Positions 1 through 8,380 of a stretch of 64,000 bases of DNA are shown piece by piece (positions within the stretch are counted from its first letter, which is position 1; every line of letters starts with the position of its first letter). The translations under genes were made by a program, and so were the position numbers. Origin of the DNA: Deinococcus radiotolerans (GTDB lineage Bacteria; Deinococcota; Deinococci; Deinococcales; Deinococcaceae). The stretch is from assembly GCF_014647435.1 (NCBI RefSeq), contig NZ_BMPE01000003.1, forward strand, positions 248,001 through 312,000, written 5' to 3'. The notes beneath the pieces were generated by a model that did no database searches, was not told the DNA's origin, and saw only the letters and a program-made list of their open reading frames with translations.

Positions 1-62
1 GCCGCGGCGGGTCCGAGCAGCAGGGCCAGGAACAGCAGGCATCGTGTGGCGGAATGGGTCAT
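1..62 (-). CDS. N-terminus of an exported protein, cut by the window edge
   Basis: Only 20 codons are inside the window. They read MTHSATRC followed by the hydrophobic run LLFLALLLGPAA, which is a Sec-type signal peptide with a short positive start. The ATG is preceded by GAGGA at a normal distance, so the start looks right. It lies downstream of and co-directional with the TetR gene at 225-815, with a 162-base gap. A secreted or outer-membrane component of an efflux system would be a common partner for such a regulator, but that is a guess; the visible part does not identify the protein. Confidence 0.55.
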   Translation of the reverse strand, partial: MTHSATRCLLFLALLLGPAA

Positions 63-178
63 GTCGGTCCTCAGGTCAGAATGGGGGGGCAGGGCGGTGC
101 GCAGAGCTGGCCGGTCCGGTGGGGCGTTGGCGCTCGTCCGCCTGTCAGGGCCGGGCCCTGGGCTCATGTCCCCATTAA

Positions 179-220
179 CGAGTGAATACTTACTTTTGTC
201 TGTCATGCGGCGTTCACTCG
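179..220. promoter_or_regulatory. Inverted repeat in the gap after the TetR gene
   Basis: Perfect 8-bp arms CGAGTGAA (179-186) and TTCACTCG (213-220) are separated by 26 bp. The spacer is AT-rich compared with the surroundings and includes GTAAGTATTC on the minus strand, which could hold a promoter for the exported-protein gene. The spacing is too wide for one ordinary operator but would suit two half-sites, or a loop in the mRNA. Its position between the TetR gene and the next gene makes it a candidate regulator target. Confidence 0.35.
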
Positions 221-224
221 GGCT

Positions 225-815
225 TCAGGGCGCCATGCCGGGCCACAGGAGGTCCATCAGGCCGCGCACGAACCGCCCGGCTTCCAGCCCTGCACCCTGC
301 CCGGGCATCATCTGCTCGCGGTGCACGTAGTGCGACAGGGCCCCCACGAGGCTCAGGGCCGTGACCTCGGCGTCCAGCGGCCGCAGGCGGCCCAGGCGGA
401 CCTCGGCCTCCAGGTAGGCGGCGATGTTGCGCGCCGCGACCTGCATGGGGTCCCCCAGGCGCATCAGGATCGGGTTGTGCGAGGGATCATGCCCGCGCGA
501 GAACATCACCATGAGTTTCGGCACGAGCTGCTCGGCCTCGCGCAGCATGCTCAGCAGCGCCCGTTCCAGGTTGCGGCGCACGTCGTCCTGCCCGGCTACC
601 TCCAGCAGTTCAGCCTGCCAGCGGGCCTGGCGGTGCAGGCCAATGGCCGCGACGAACAGGTCCTCCTTGCTGGCGAACCGGTTGAACAGCGTGCCCTCAG
701 ACACGCCAGCGCGCCGGGCAATCGCGGCGGTGGTGGCGCTGAAGCCCTGTTCCAGGAACACCTCCTGCGCCGCGGCGACGATCACCTCATCACTTATTTG
801 CCTGGGTCGTGCCAT
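225..815 (-). CDS. TetR/AcrR family transcriptional regulator
   Basis: This 196-aa DNA-binding repressor has the normal length for the family. The N-terminal helix-turn-helix covers about residues 10-55 and contains the typical recognition region [11 protein letters not shown]. The rest is an all-helical ligand-binding domain that I cannot assign to an effector. The start is placed at MARPRQIS because the family alignment begins there and because a TAGACT -10 box lies 5 nt before this ATG, which suggests a leaderless transcript; an upstream GTG-type extension of 17 codons is possible but unlikely. A 16-bp palindrome (818-833) overlaps the -10 box, so autorepression is likely. The following exported-protein gene is the probable co-regulated target. 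Confidence 0.9.
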   Translation of the reverse strand: MARPRQISDEVIVAAAQEVFLEQGFSATTAAIARRAGVSEGTLFNRFASKEDLFVAAIGLHRQARWQAELLEVAGQDDVRRNLERALLSMLREAEQLVPKLMVMFSRGHDPSHNPILMRLGDPMQVAARNIAAYLEAEVRLGRLRPLDAEVTALSLVGALSHYVHREQMMPGQGAGLEAGRFVRGLMDLLWPGMAP

Positions 816-833
816 AACTGAGTCTATCCTCAG
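816..833 (-). promoter_or_regulatory. Leaderless promoter and operator of the TetR gene
   Basis: On the minus strand TAGACT (826-821) is followed by CAGTT and then the ATG. The same bases form the palindrome CTGAG-TCTATC-CTCAG (818-833) with perfect 5-bp arms. A repressor bound here would cover the -10 element. No good -35 box is visible. Confidence 0.5.
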
Positions 834-1065
834 GAATAAGGCCGGGACGTGCGTCCCCCGCCCCACCTCACCCCCCGATCATAAAGACACCCCCTGCGGC
901 CACCACGCTTGTTCCCCCGCCACAGCGGCCACTAGTCTGAACATCAACAGGTGCGCCCCGCTCAGCTCCAGCGATCCCCGTTCCCGCTTCCCCCTGCCAC
1001 CCCTCCCAAGGAGCTCCGCTCGACCGTCATGCCCCCCCACCCGCACCACCGCCAGGACCACTAGC

Positions 1066-3369
1066 GTGCCGCGCCCAGCCTGGGCCCTGAAGGACCGCTG
1101 GTCCATCTCGCTGCGCGTGCAGCTCCTCGGGCTGGTCCTGGCCTTGCTCATCCCCCTGGGCGCCATCCTGCTGGTGGTCCTGCCGGACTTCATGAACGGG
1201 CAGTTCACCACCATCGAACGCACCCAGGTGCAGCAGTTCAGCGACATCGCCCGCGCCAACGTGACCACCGAGGAATCCCGCGTCAGCCTGTTCGTGCTGA
1301 ACTTCAGCCTCTGGACCGAAACCTACGAGTACGCCGCCGGACGCAACGCCCGTTACCTGAGCGCCAACCTCGTGCCCGGCACGTTCATCGGCGGCAAGGT
1401 CGACTACTGGGGCGTCGCCGCGCCCGGCGGCCAGCTGCTGTCCGCCGCCACCCTGCGCGGCGAACAGATCGTGGACGCCACGCCCGTCGTCCAGGACTTC
1501 CTGCGCGCCCTGCCACGCCCCCTGCCCCCCGACGGGGCCGCCGGCGTGATCCGCCGCGGCGCCACCGCGTACATCCTCGCGGCGCGCCCCATCACCCGCG
1601 ACGACGGCACCGGCCGCGGCGGCATCATGCTGCTCGCCCGGACCCTCACCCCCGACGTCCTTGATGAACTCACGTACCAGGGCGGCATCTTCCAGGCCAC
1701 GCTGCGCGGCGCGCCCAGCCCCGGCACGCAGGTCACCTTCACGGAAGACCGCGTCCGCGCCACGTCCCCCCTGAGCGCCCCGGGCGGCCCCCCCCAGCTT
1801 GCGCTGGAACTCACGATCCCCCGCGCCGTTCACGCTGCCGGCCTGCGCGGCGCGCAGCAGCTGCGCCTGACCATGCTCATCGCCACCCTCCTCGCCGTGA
1901 TCAGCTTCCTGCTGTTCCTCAACCGCCGCGTCCTGCGCGTCCTGGAAGGCTACAAGCGCGACACGCAGCTCATCACCCGCGACCCCACCCACCGGCTCGA
2001 CGCCCGCGACCGCACCGAACTGGGCCTGCTGGCCCGCACCATCAACGACCTGCTCGACCACCTGCACCTGCGCGAGCAGCAGCTGCGGGAACGCTCGCAG
2101 CGCGACGACCTGACCGGCGCGTTCACCCGCTCCGGCCTGCTCGAGCGGCTCATCCATACGCCCGTCCGCAGCGCCCTGATCATCGAGGTGCCCCGCCTGC
2201 AGGAACTCAGCGGCCTGTACGGCCACACCCGCGTCGACACGCTGCTACGTGAACTCGCGCGCCGACTGGAACACCTCGGCCCCGACCACGTGGTCGCGCG
2301 CCTGTCCTCCAGCGGCATGGCCCTCGTCACCACCGGACCGGACAGCCCCAACCCCGCGCTGATCCTGCGTGAACTCGAACAGCCCTTCACGCTGCACGAC
2401 AGTGGCGTCGCCCTGAAACTCACCGCCGGGTACGCCGAATCTCCCCACGCGCTGCCCGTCCCCACCCTGCTGCGCCACGCGAACATCGCCCTGCAACACG
2501 CCCTGGACGAACGTGAGCACTTCGGCGTGTTCGAGGAAGCCATGCTGCGCCGCACGCAGTACGGCCACCTGCTGGAAACGGCCCTCCAGGACGCCGACCA
2601 GCGCGGCGAACTGACCCTGCTCTACCAGCCCGTGCAGGACCTGCGCAGCGGCCAGTGGACCGCCATTGAAGCCCTGATGCGCTGGCAGCACCCCACGCTG
2701 GGCAGCGTGCCCCCCAGCACCTTCATTCCCATCGCGGAACGCTCCGGCCTGATCGCCAAGCTCGGCGACTGGGCCCTGCGCCGCGCCCTGCACGACGTCA
2801 AGGACGCGCAGCGGTTCACGCCCCTGCGGGTGAACGTGAACGTCAGCCCCATCCAGCTGCTCAACCCGAACTTCGCCGAGAACGTCTTGGCCATCCTGCA
2901 AGAACAGCGCGCCTCACCCCACACCCTCACGCTGGAAGTCACCGAGGGTTCGGTCATGCAGAACGTCGCACTGGCCTGTCAGCACCTTGATCAGCTGCGG
3001 CGCGCAGGCGTGCACGTGGCCCTCGACGACTTCGGCAGTGGGCACTCCAGTCTCGCGCTGCTGGCCGAACTGCCCCTCGACACCGTCAAACTCGACCGGT
3101 CCTTCCTGCGGGATAGTACCCGCCTGGGCCCGCGTGCCAGCACGCGCGGTGCGCTGCTCGGGAACACCATCCGCCTCGCCCGGGACCTGAAACTCCGCAC
3201 CGTCGCCGAGGGCGTCGAGGACGAAGCCATGCTGCACGTCCTGCGCGACCTCGGCTGCGACGCTGCCCAGGGCTACCACATCGCCCGGCCGGAACCCCTC
3301 GGGACACTCCTGGGCCGCCTGCACCCCGGCCATGTCCCCACCCCCACCGCCGACCCCGACCGCCGCTGA
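1066..3369 (+). CDS. Membrane-bound c-di-GMP phosphodiesterase (extracellular CHASE4-like sensor, degenerate GGDEF, EAL)
   Basis: A 767-aa protein starting at GTG 1066, chosen because AGGA lies 8 nt upstream and all earlier in-frame starts fall inside the antisense of the TetR gene. A transmembrane helix (about residues 17-37) and a second one (about 265-287) bracket an extracytoplasmic domain of CHASE4 type. A HAMP-like linker leads to a GGDEF domain (about 346-500) that keeps RDDLTGAF but has SSSGM where GGDEF should be, so it should not make c-di-GMP. The EAL domain (about 502-755) is intact: EALMRW, NVNVSP, EVTEGS, DDFGSGHSS, KLDRSF, AEGVED and QGYHIARP are all present. It probably degrades c-di-GMP in response to an external signal, with the dead GGDEF as a regulatory module. 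Confidence 0.88.
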   Translation: MPRPAWALKDRWSISLRVQLLGLVLALLIPLGAILLVVLPDFMNGQFTTIERTQVQQFSDIARANVTTEESRVSLFVLNFSLWTETYEYAAGRNARYLSANLVPGTFIGGKVDYWGVAAPGGQLLSAATLRGEQIVDATPVVQDFLRALPRPLPPDGAAGVIRRGATAYILAARPITRDDGTGRGGIMLLARTLTPDVLDELTYQGGIFQATLRGAPSPGTQVTFTEDRVRATSPLSAPGGPPQLALELTIPRAVHAAGLRGAQQLRLTMLIATLLAVISFLLFLNRRVLRVLEGYKRDTQLITRDPTHRLDARDRTELGLLARTINDLLDHLHLREQQLRERSQRDDLTGAFTRSGLLERLIHTPVRSALIIEVPRLQELSGLYGHTRVDTLLRELARRLEHLGPDHVVARLSSSGMALVTTGPDSPNPALILRELEQPFTLHDSGVALKLTAGYAESPHALPVPTLLRHANIALQHALDEREHFGVFEEAMLRRTQYGHLLETALQDADQRGELTLLYQPVQDLRSGQWTAIEALMRWQHPTLGSVPPSTFIPIAERSGLIAKLGDWALRRALHDVKDAQRFTPLRVNVNVSPIQLLNPNFAENVLAILQEQRASPHTLTLEVTEGSVMQNVALACQHLDQLRRAGVHVALDDFGSGHSSLALLAELPLDTVKLDRSFLRDSTRLGPRASTRGALLGNTIRLARDLKLRTVAEGVEDEAMLHVLRDLGCDAAQGYHIARPEPLGTLLGRLHPGHVPTPTADPDRR

Positions 3370-3382
3370 CCCGCACGGTCAG
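3366..3382. terminator. Small hairpin between convergent genes
   Basis: CTGACC (3366-3371) and GGTCAG (3377-3382) form a 6-bp stem with a 5-nt loop. It overlaps the stop codons of the EAL gene and of the convergent gene at 3379-3813. There is no T-tract, so it is a weak terminator candidate. Confidence 0.3.
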
Positions 3383-3813
3383 TCGGGCAGGTAGGCCCGC
3401 AGCGTCTCCCGGATGGACAGCACGTCCGTCAGGCGGCTCGGGTTCAGATGCAGCACCGAGATGATCGCCCGGCCCGAGTCCGGCTCGGCCGCCGCGGCCG
3501 GCGCGCGCCGACGGTCACGTCCGTAAGACCGCGAGGACAGAATGATCCCCACGACTGGCGTCTGCGACTGACGGTCAAACAGTTCAAAGTCCAGCCGTAA
3601 CTGCGCGATCTTCTGCAGGGTGCCCTGCGTGTCACCCGCCTGCACCACCATGGCCAGCACGTCATTCAGCACGACCGGACCCCGCACCTCGACCGGATGG
3701 TCCCGCAGGGCGACGCGCAGGTGCCGTTCAAACCGGTCGTCCACCCGGGACCGCTCCTGGCGAGGTTCAGGGGCCTTCCCCGCCACGGATTTCTTCAGGA
3801 AGTTCAGCGGCAT
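3379..3813 (-). CDS. Small hypothetical protein, function unknown
   Basis: A 144-aa soluble protein that I do not recognise. The first ~25 residues are basic and polar (MPLNFLKKSVAGKAPEPRQE). A more regular alpha/beta part follows, with hydrophobic strands VVLNDVLAMVVQAGD and TPVVGIILSSRS, then a flexible Ala-rich loop and a final strand-helix segment. There is no signal peptide or transmembrane helix. A -10-like TATGAT only 5 nt before the ATG suggests its own leaderless transcript. It is convergent with the EAL gene and is followed by no operon partner. Codon use matches its neighbours, so it is probably a real gene. Confidence 0.6.
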   Translation of the reverse strand: MPLNFLKKSVAGKAPEPRQERSRVDDRFERHLRVALRDHPVEVRGPVVLNDVLAMVVQAGDTQGTLQKIAQLRLDFELFDRQSQTPVVGIILSSRSYGRDRRRAPAAAAEPDSGRAIISVLHLNPSRLTDVLSIRETLRAYLPD

Positions 3814-3824
3814 ACTCCATCATA
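3814..3824 (-). promoter_or_regulatory. Leaderless -10 box of the gene at 3379-3813
   Basis: TATGAT (3824-3819 on the minus strand) followed by GGAGT and then ATG. The box-to-start distance of 5 nt matches other leaderless genes in this window. The GGAGT is too close to the ATG to act as an ordinary ribosome binding site. Confidence 0.5.
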
Positions 3825-3969
3825 GAGACTCGGCCCACCCGGCAGGGCAGCCACCCCACCAAGCGGGGGCAGACTCACCAGACCCCGGGAGGCGCGGAGC
3901 AACCGGGCGGTAGACGGACCGTCTGGGCGGGCCGGGCGCCGCACCGCGCTCAGGATCAGGTGGCGGCTC

Positions 3970-5712
3970 TCACCCTCCCTGCCCTGCGCCGTGCGGGCGG
4001 AACGGCAGGTACTTCGGCTGCCAGAATTTGCGGCGCACGGTGTCCAGCAGCCCCGCGTCACTCTGGCCGCGCAGCGTGAACTCGGTGGCCACCCCGTCCG
4101 CGAGCGCCTGCCGGATCACGGCCACCGCGACGTGAATACTCGCGTGACTCAGCTCATCCACCGGCGGGTAGGTGCGGCCCGGATGATTCGCCTGCGTGTA
4201 CTCCGCCAGGGCGTACGCGGCGGCCGTGACCATCTCGTCGGTGACCTCACGCACGCGCGCCAGGATCGCGCCGAACCCCAGTCCGGGGAAGATGAACGCG
4301 TTGTTGCCCTGCCCGATCTCGTGCGTCTCGCCATTCAGGCTGACCGGATCGAAGGGACTGCCGGTCGCCACGATGGCCTGCCCATCCGTCCAGGCCAGGA
4401 TGTCCGCCGGAAGGGCCTCCGTGTTCGCCGTGGGGTTGCTCAGCGGGAACACCAGCGGGCGGGGTGTGTTGGCGTGCGCGGCCCGCACCACGGCCTCGCT
4501 GAAGATGCCGGGCTGCCCGCTGAGGCCCAGCAGCAAGGTCGCCTTCGCCTCGCGGATCACGCTTTCCAGGTCGGTGCCCGCCCACCCGTCCGTCAGGGCC
4601 TTCGGTGTAGCGAGGTCGCGCTTGTAGTCCTCCATGTTGCGGTCGTCGGTCAGCAGGCCGCGCGAATCCAGCACGAACACCCGCCCCGCGATCTCCGGTT
4701 CGCTCAGGCCCTCGCGGCGCATGCCCTCACGGATCGCCAGGGCCACACCCGCCCCGCCCGCGCCCGCGCCGTGCACCACGACCACCTGATCGCGCAGCGC
4801 CTCGCCCTTCATCCGGCAAGCGTTCAGCACCCCGGCCAGCACCACCGCGCCCGTGCCTTGGATGTCGTCGTTGAAGCTCGGCACCACCCGGCGGTAGCGG
4901 CGCAGCACCTCGAACGCCGCGTCCTTGCTGAAATCCTCCCACTGGATGATCGCCTTCGGGTACCGCTGGATGGTGGCCTCCACGAAGCGGTCCACGAACC
5001 GCAGGTACTCGTCCCCGGTCAGGCGCTCATGCTTCACGCCCAGGTACGCCGGGTCCTCCCGCAGGTCCGCGCGCCCGGTGCCCACATCCAGTTCGACCGG
5101 GAGGGTCTTGTCCGGTCCCACGCCCCCCGCCACGGTGTACAGCGACAGCTTCCCGATGCTGATCGCCATGCCCCCGAACCCCTGATCCCCGATCCCCAGG
5201 ATCGCGCTGCTGTCGGTCGCCACGATGATCCGCACGTCATTCAGCGGCACGTTCGCCAACGCCGCCCCAGCGCGGTCGATGTTCCGGGTGCTCAGGGTCA
5301 GGCCGCGCGGGTACCGGTAGATCTGACTGAAGCGCTGCACCGCCAGCCCCACCGTCGGCGTGTACACCACCGGCAGCATCTCCTCGACATGCGCCGAGAG
5401 CAGCGCGTAGAACAGCACCTCGTTGCGGTCCTGCAGGTTGCGCAGGAATACGTGCCGGTCCAGGGGTTCCGTGATCTGCGCGTACTCCGCGTACTGCCGC
5501 TCGACCAGCGCGTCCAGAGTATCCACCTGCGGGGCCAGCAGGCCGTCCAGGCCCAGCGCCTCCCGCTCGGCCTCCGTGAACGCCGTGCCCTTGTTCAGCA
5601 GCGGGAAGCGCAGCAGCGGGAAGCCCCGCACCAGCGGGTGGAGGTAACGGTGGCCGTCCTCGCCGCGGCGGACGTCGTAGTGGTCGGTCAGGGGCAGGGT
5701 GCGGCGGTTCAC
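3970..5712 (-). CDS. maeA: NAD(P)-dependent malic enzyme
   Basis: Oxidative decarboxylation of malate to pyruvate and CO2. The 580-aa length fits the large malic enzyme class. Recognisable elements are the YTPTVG motif carrying the catalytic Tyr, the metal/substrate segment FNDDIQGT, the Rossmann loop GAGAGGAG and the SNPT segment near the end. The start is GTG 5712, which overlaps the stop of the upstream aminohydrolase gene in a GTGA, so translation is coupled; a longer start would run deep into that gene. It is the last gene of the ureide operon, and there it would take malate made from glyoxylate to pyruvate. Cofactor preference (NAD or NADP) cannot be read from the sequence by eye. Confidence 0.92.
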   Translation of the reverse strand: MNRRTLPLTDHYDVRRGEDGHRYLHPLVRGFPLLRFPLLNKGTAFTEAEREALGLDGLLAPQVDTLDALVERQYAEYAQITEPLDRHVFLRNLQDRNEVLFYALLSAHVEEMLPVVYTPTVGLAVQRFSQIYRYPRGLTLSTRNIDRAGAALANVPLNDVRIIVATDSSAILGIGDQGFGGMAISIGKLSLYTVAGGVGPDKTLPVELDVGTGRADLREDPAYLGVKHERLTGDEYLRFVDRFVEATIQRYPKAIIQWEDFSKDAAFEVLRRYRRVVPSFNDDIQGTGAVVLAGVLNACRMKGEALRDQVVVVHGAGAGGAGVALAIREGMRREGLSEPEIAGRVFVLDSRGLLTDDRNMEDYKRDLATPKALTDGWAGTDLESVIREAKATLLLGLSGQPGIFSEAVVRAAHANTPRPLVFPLSNPTANTEALPADILAWTDGQAIVATGSPFDPVSLNGETHEIGQGNNAFIFPGLGFGAILARVREVTDEMVTAAAYALAEYTQANHPGRTYPPVDELSHASIHVAVAVIRQALADGVATEFTLRGQSDAGLLDTVRRKFWQPKYLPFRPHGAGQGG

Positions 5713-6473
5713 GGCTGGCCTCCGGTCAGGGTGAGGGGATGGCGGTTCATGTCCTTGAACAGGAGGTACTTGCTCCAGTCGCGGCCCAGCGCGCCGTACC
5801 ACTGCGGGCAGTGCGCGCCCATCCAGATCACGTCCCCCGTCTGCACGGGGTAATACGTCTCCTGAAGCTTGTACAGGCCCTCGCCCGAAAGCATCAGCAG
5901 ACCGTGCTCCATGTAATGCACTTCGGTGTACGGCAGGGTCGCGCCCGGCGCGAAACTCATGGTGCTCATCATGAAATCGAAGCGCGAATCATCCGGCAGG
6001 AGCTTGCGCGCAATCAGCCGCTCGTCCCCCTCGAACGGCGAACCCGGATTCTCCCGCTCGTTGCCCCAGCACACCGGGGGTGCCTCCACGCCCGGCGCCG
6101 CCTGGTACGGCTTCTCGAACACCGCCACCCGCGCGTTTCCCTTCGCTTCTAGTGTGTGCGCCACGCCTGCCGGGAAGAACACGTGGTCCGACTCGCCCAG
6201 CGTGCGGGACTGCCCGTCCACCTCGACCTGCACCTCGCCGTCCAGCACGAACACGAACCGCTGATAGCCCAGCGCAGACTCACTGGCCCGCGCCCCACCC
6301 GGCATCTCGGCCGTGAACTGCACGAACCTTGCCCCCAGCCCGACGACCGGCGCGATGTGCAGCACCACCGCGCTGCCAGGCCATTCGGCGAGCGCCGTGC
6401 GAACGAACGTATCAGGCGTGATCACTGCGTGCGCCTCACGCAACGCGGACCGGGTGACTCCCAGATGCTTCAT
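5709..6473 (-). CDS. allE: (S)-ureidoglycine aminohydrolase
   Basis: A 254-aa bicupin that releases ammonia from (S)-ureidoglycine to give (S)-ureidoglycolate, the step after allantoate amidohydrolase. Two cupin folds are visible. The N-terminal one (about 45-125) has [19 protein letters not shown]. The C-terminal one (about 165-245) contains [16 protein letters not shown], which supplies the Mn-binding Glu and His positions. The ending QWYGALG then [10 protein letters not shown] is typical of the family. The start has AAGGAG upstream and lies 12 bp after the immunity-like gene; its stop overlaps maeA. Family assignment and context agree strongly. Confidence 0.9.
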   Translation of the reverse strand: MKHLGVTRSALREAHAVITPDTFVRTALAEWPGSAVVLHIAPVVGLGARFVQFTAEMPGGARASESALGYQRFVFVLDGEVQVEVDGQSRTLGESDHVFFPAGVAHTLEAKGNARVAVFEKPYQAAPGVEAPPVCWGNERENPGSPFEGDERLIARKLLPDDSRFDFMMSTMSFAPGATLPYTEVHYMEHGLLMLSGEGLYKLQETYYPVQTGDVIWMGAHCPQWYGALGRDWSKYLLFKDMNRHPLTLTGGQP

Positions 6474-6485
6474 GCGGTCTCCTTG

Positions 6486-7007
6486 TCAGTCGGGGCGGAC
6501 ATACGGCGTCCTTGACGGAAAGCGGGTGAGTGCCTCAAATAGCGCATCGGCCATCTGGCAGAGGTCGGCGGGGACCGCCATGAAATCTACCCACTTCTCG
6601 TTAGGTTCACCCATGTCGAAGAGGTGCGTATTCAGATCGAATGGCGGCGTGGATTCCGCCGACATGTAGACCCTGAACTGAAGGGGCCGGGCAGGGTCTG
6701 GAACGGAGCTCAGCTCGAAGGCGAGGTTGGGTTCCGTAAAGGTGATGGTGCTGGTCAGAGGTTCAAGACGTCGCTGCCATTTCGAGAAGACCTCTCCGTT
6801 CCGCGCGGCCTCACGCAGCCACTCGGCCAACCACCGAGCCTCCTGCACCGTCACGGAGGGGTCAATGTGAGTCCACTGGCCTGCGGGGCACTCCACCTTG
6901 AGCTGCACGAGCAGCCAATCAGAATCCTCCGCGCAGTTGGTCTCTTCCGGGAACTGGTATCCAACAATGGATACATCCAGATTGAAGTCCCCGTTCGACC
7001 AGCGCAT
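6486..7007 (-). CDS. Low-GC hypothetical protein resembling WapI-type immunity proteins
   Basis: A 173-aa soluble protein without a signal peptide or membrane helix. The start MRWSNGDFNLDVSIVGYQFP, the DSDWLLVQ segment, the Trp-rich TVQEARWLAEWL helix and a beta-rich centre recall proteins annotated as WapI-family immunity proteins (partners of contact-dependent toxins). This is from memory of the pattern, not an alignment. Base composition is clearly less GC-rich than the genes on both sides, and codon use is more relaxed. Its ATG overlaps the stop of allantoinase by one base (TGATG), and allE follows after 12 bp, so it is co-translated inside the ureide operon. It has no obvious place in purine catabolism; recent acquisition is likely. 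Confidence 0.6.
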   Translation of the reverse strand: MRWSNGDFNLDVSIVGYQFPEETNCAEDSDWLLVQLKVECPAGQWTHIDPSVTVQEARWLAEWLREAARNGEVFSKWQRRLEPLTSTITFTEPNLAFELSSVPDPARPLQFRVYMSAESTPPFDLNTHLFDMGEPNEKWVDFMAVPADLCQMADALFEALTRFPSRTPYVRPD

Positions 7008-8380
7008 CAGCTGTTTTCCGCCTGCATGGGAATCGGGCGCAGCAGCCGCCCCCGGACTGAATCGTTGAACTGCGCCCCACCGGGCGTCTGCGTGAACACG
7101 CGCTGCCCGCGCAGGTAAGTGGCCTGCACCCGCCCCCGGAAATTCTGTCCCTGGTACGGGTTGCCCTGGTGGCGGTCGTGCAGCTCGGTCAGGGTGAATG
7201 CCTCGTCCAGTCGCACCAGGGCCAGGTCCGCGTCGAAGCCCAGGTGCAGCGCGCCCTTGCCGCCCAGACGGAAGCGCCGCGCGGGGTTCAGCGAGGCGAC
7301 CGCCGCGACTAGTTCCAGGGGCACGTCCCGCTGCCAGTACCCACCCTCCAGCAGGACGTTCAGGGTGGACTGCGCGCCACTGATCCCGCCCCAGATGGCG
7401 AAGAAATCATCCCCGGTCTTCAGGTCGGGCGGGGCGGGCGAGTGGTCGCTGCCGACCGTGTCGATCAGCCCGGCCTTCAGCGCCGCCCACAGCGCCTCGC
7501 GGGTGCCCACGTCCCGAATGGGCGGCGCGCACTTCAGGAGCGCGCCCACGCGTTCCACGTCCTCATCCATCCAGTGCAGGTAGTGGGGGCAGGTCTCGGC
7601 GGTGACGTCCACCCCACGCGCGCGGGCCTCAGCGGCCAGCGCCACGCCACGCGCGGTACTGAGGTGCACGAGGTGCAGGGCCGCGCCGGTTTCCTCGGCG
7701 AACAGGATCGCACGGCCCACCGCCTCGGCCTCCGTGACCGGCGGGCGCGACGCGAGGTAGTCCCGCACGCCCGTCTGCCCGTGCTCGCGGGCCACCTGCG
7801 CCAGCGTGCGCGTGAAGCCGTCACTCTCAGCGTGCGTGGCGACGACCAGCCCGGCCCGCCGCGCGGCGCGCATCCCCTCGAACAGCGTGGCGTCATCCGC
7901 GGCGGGGAACTCGTCCAGGCCGCTGTGACTCATGAACGCCTTGAAGCCGATCACGCCGCACGCGGCCAGTTCATCCAGCTCCGTCAGATTCAGTGGCGTC
8001 AGGCCACCCCACAGACCGAAGTCTAGGCAGGACTTCGCCTCGCCCAGCGCGCGTTTCTCCGCGAACGCCTGAGCGTTCAGCAGCGGCGGCGAGGAGTTCA
8101 GCGGCATGTCCAAGAAGCTTGTCGCGCCGCCCGCCGCCAGCGCGCGGGTGCCGGTGTCGAAGCCCTCCCAGTGGGTGCGGCCCGGTTCGTTCAGGTGCAC
8201 GTGGGCGTCTACCACGCCAGGGAACACGTGCAGGCCCCGGGCGTCAATCTCCTGTCGGGCGGGCGCGAACACGTCCAGCGCGAGGCTCACGATCCGGCTG
8301 TCCTCCACCGCCAGATCAGCGCGGATCGGGCCATGCGGAGTCACCAGCGTCCCCCCCCGGATGAGCAGGTCCAGCGCCAT
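7007..8380 (-). CDS. allB: Allantoinase
   Basis: Hydrolyses allantoin to allantoate. The protein is 457 aa, usual for the family, and belongs to the cyclic amidohydrolase group with a TIM-barrel metal centre. The HVH metal motif is in VVDAHVHLNEPGRTHWEGF (about residue 60), the carboxylated Lys candidate is in GVIGFKAFMSHSG (about 150), and later ligands lie in THAESDG, LVHLST and the SDHSPAP segment (GSDHSPA, about 320). The ATG overlaps the allC stop and the stop overlaps the next ATG, both as TGATG, so it is translationally coupled on both sides. Confidence 0.93.
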   Translation of the reverse strand: MALDLLIRGGTLVTPHGPIRADLAVEDSRIVSLALDVFAPARQEIDARGLHVFPGVVDAHVHLNEPGRTHWEGFDTGTRALAAGGATSFLDMPLNSSPPLLNAQAFAEKRALGEAKSCLDFGLWGGLTPLNLTELDELAACGVIGFKAFMSHSGLDEFPAADDATLFEGMRAARRAGLVVATHAESDGFTRTLAQVAREHGQTGVRDYLASRPPVTEAEAVGRAILFAEETGAALHLVHLSTARGVALAAEARARGVDVTAETCPHYLHWMDEDVERVGALLKCAPPIRDVGTREALWAALKAGLIDTVGSDHSPAPPDLKTGDDFFAIWGGISGAQSTLNVLLEGGYWQRDVPLELVAAVASLNPARRFRLGGKGALHLGFDADLALVRLDEAFTLTELHDRHQGNPYQGQNFRGRVQATYLRGQRVFTQTPGGAQFNDSVRGRLLRPIPMQAENS

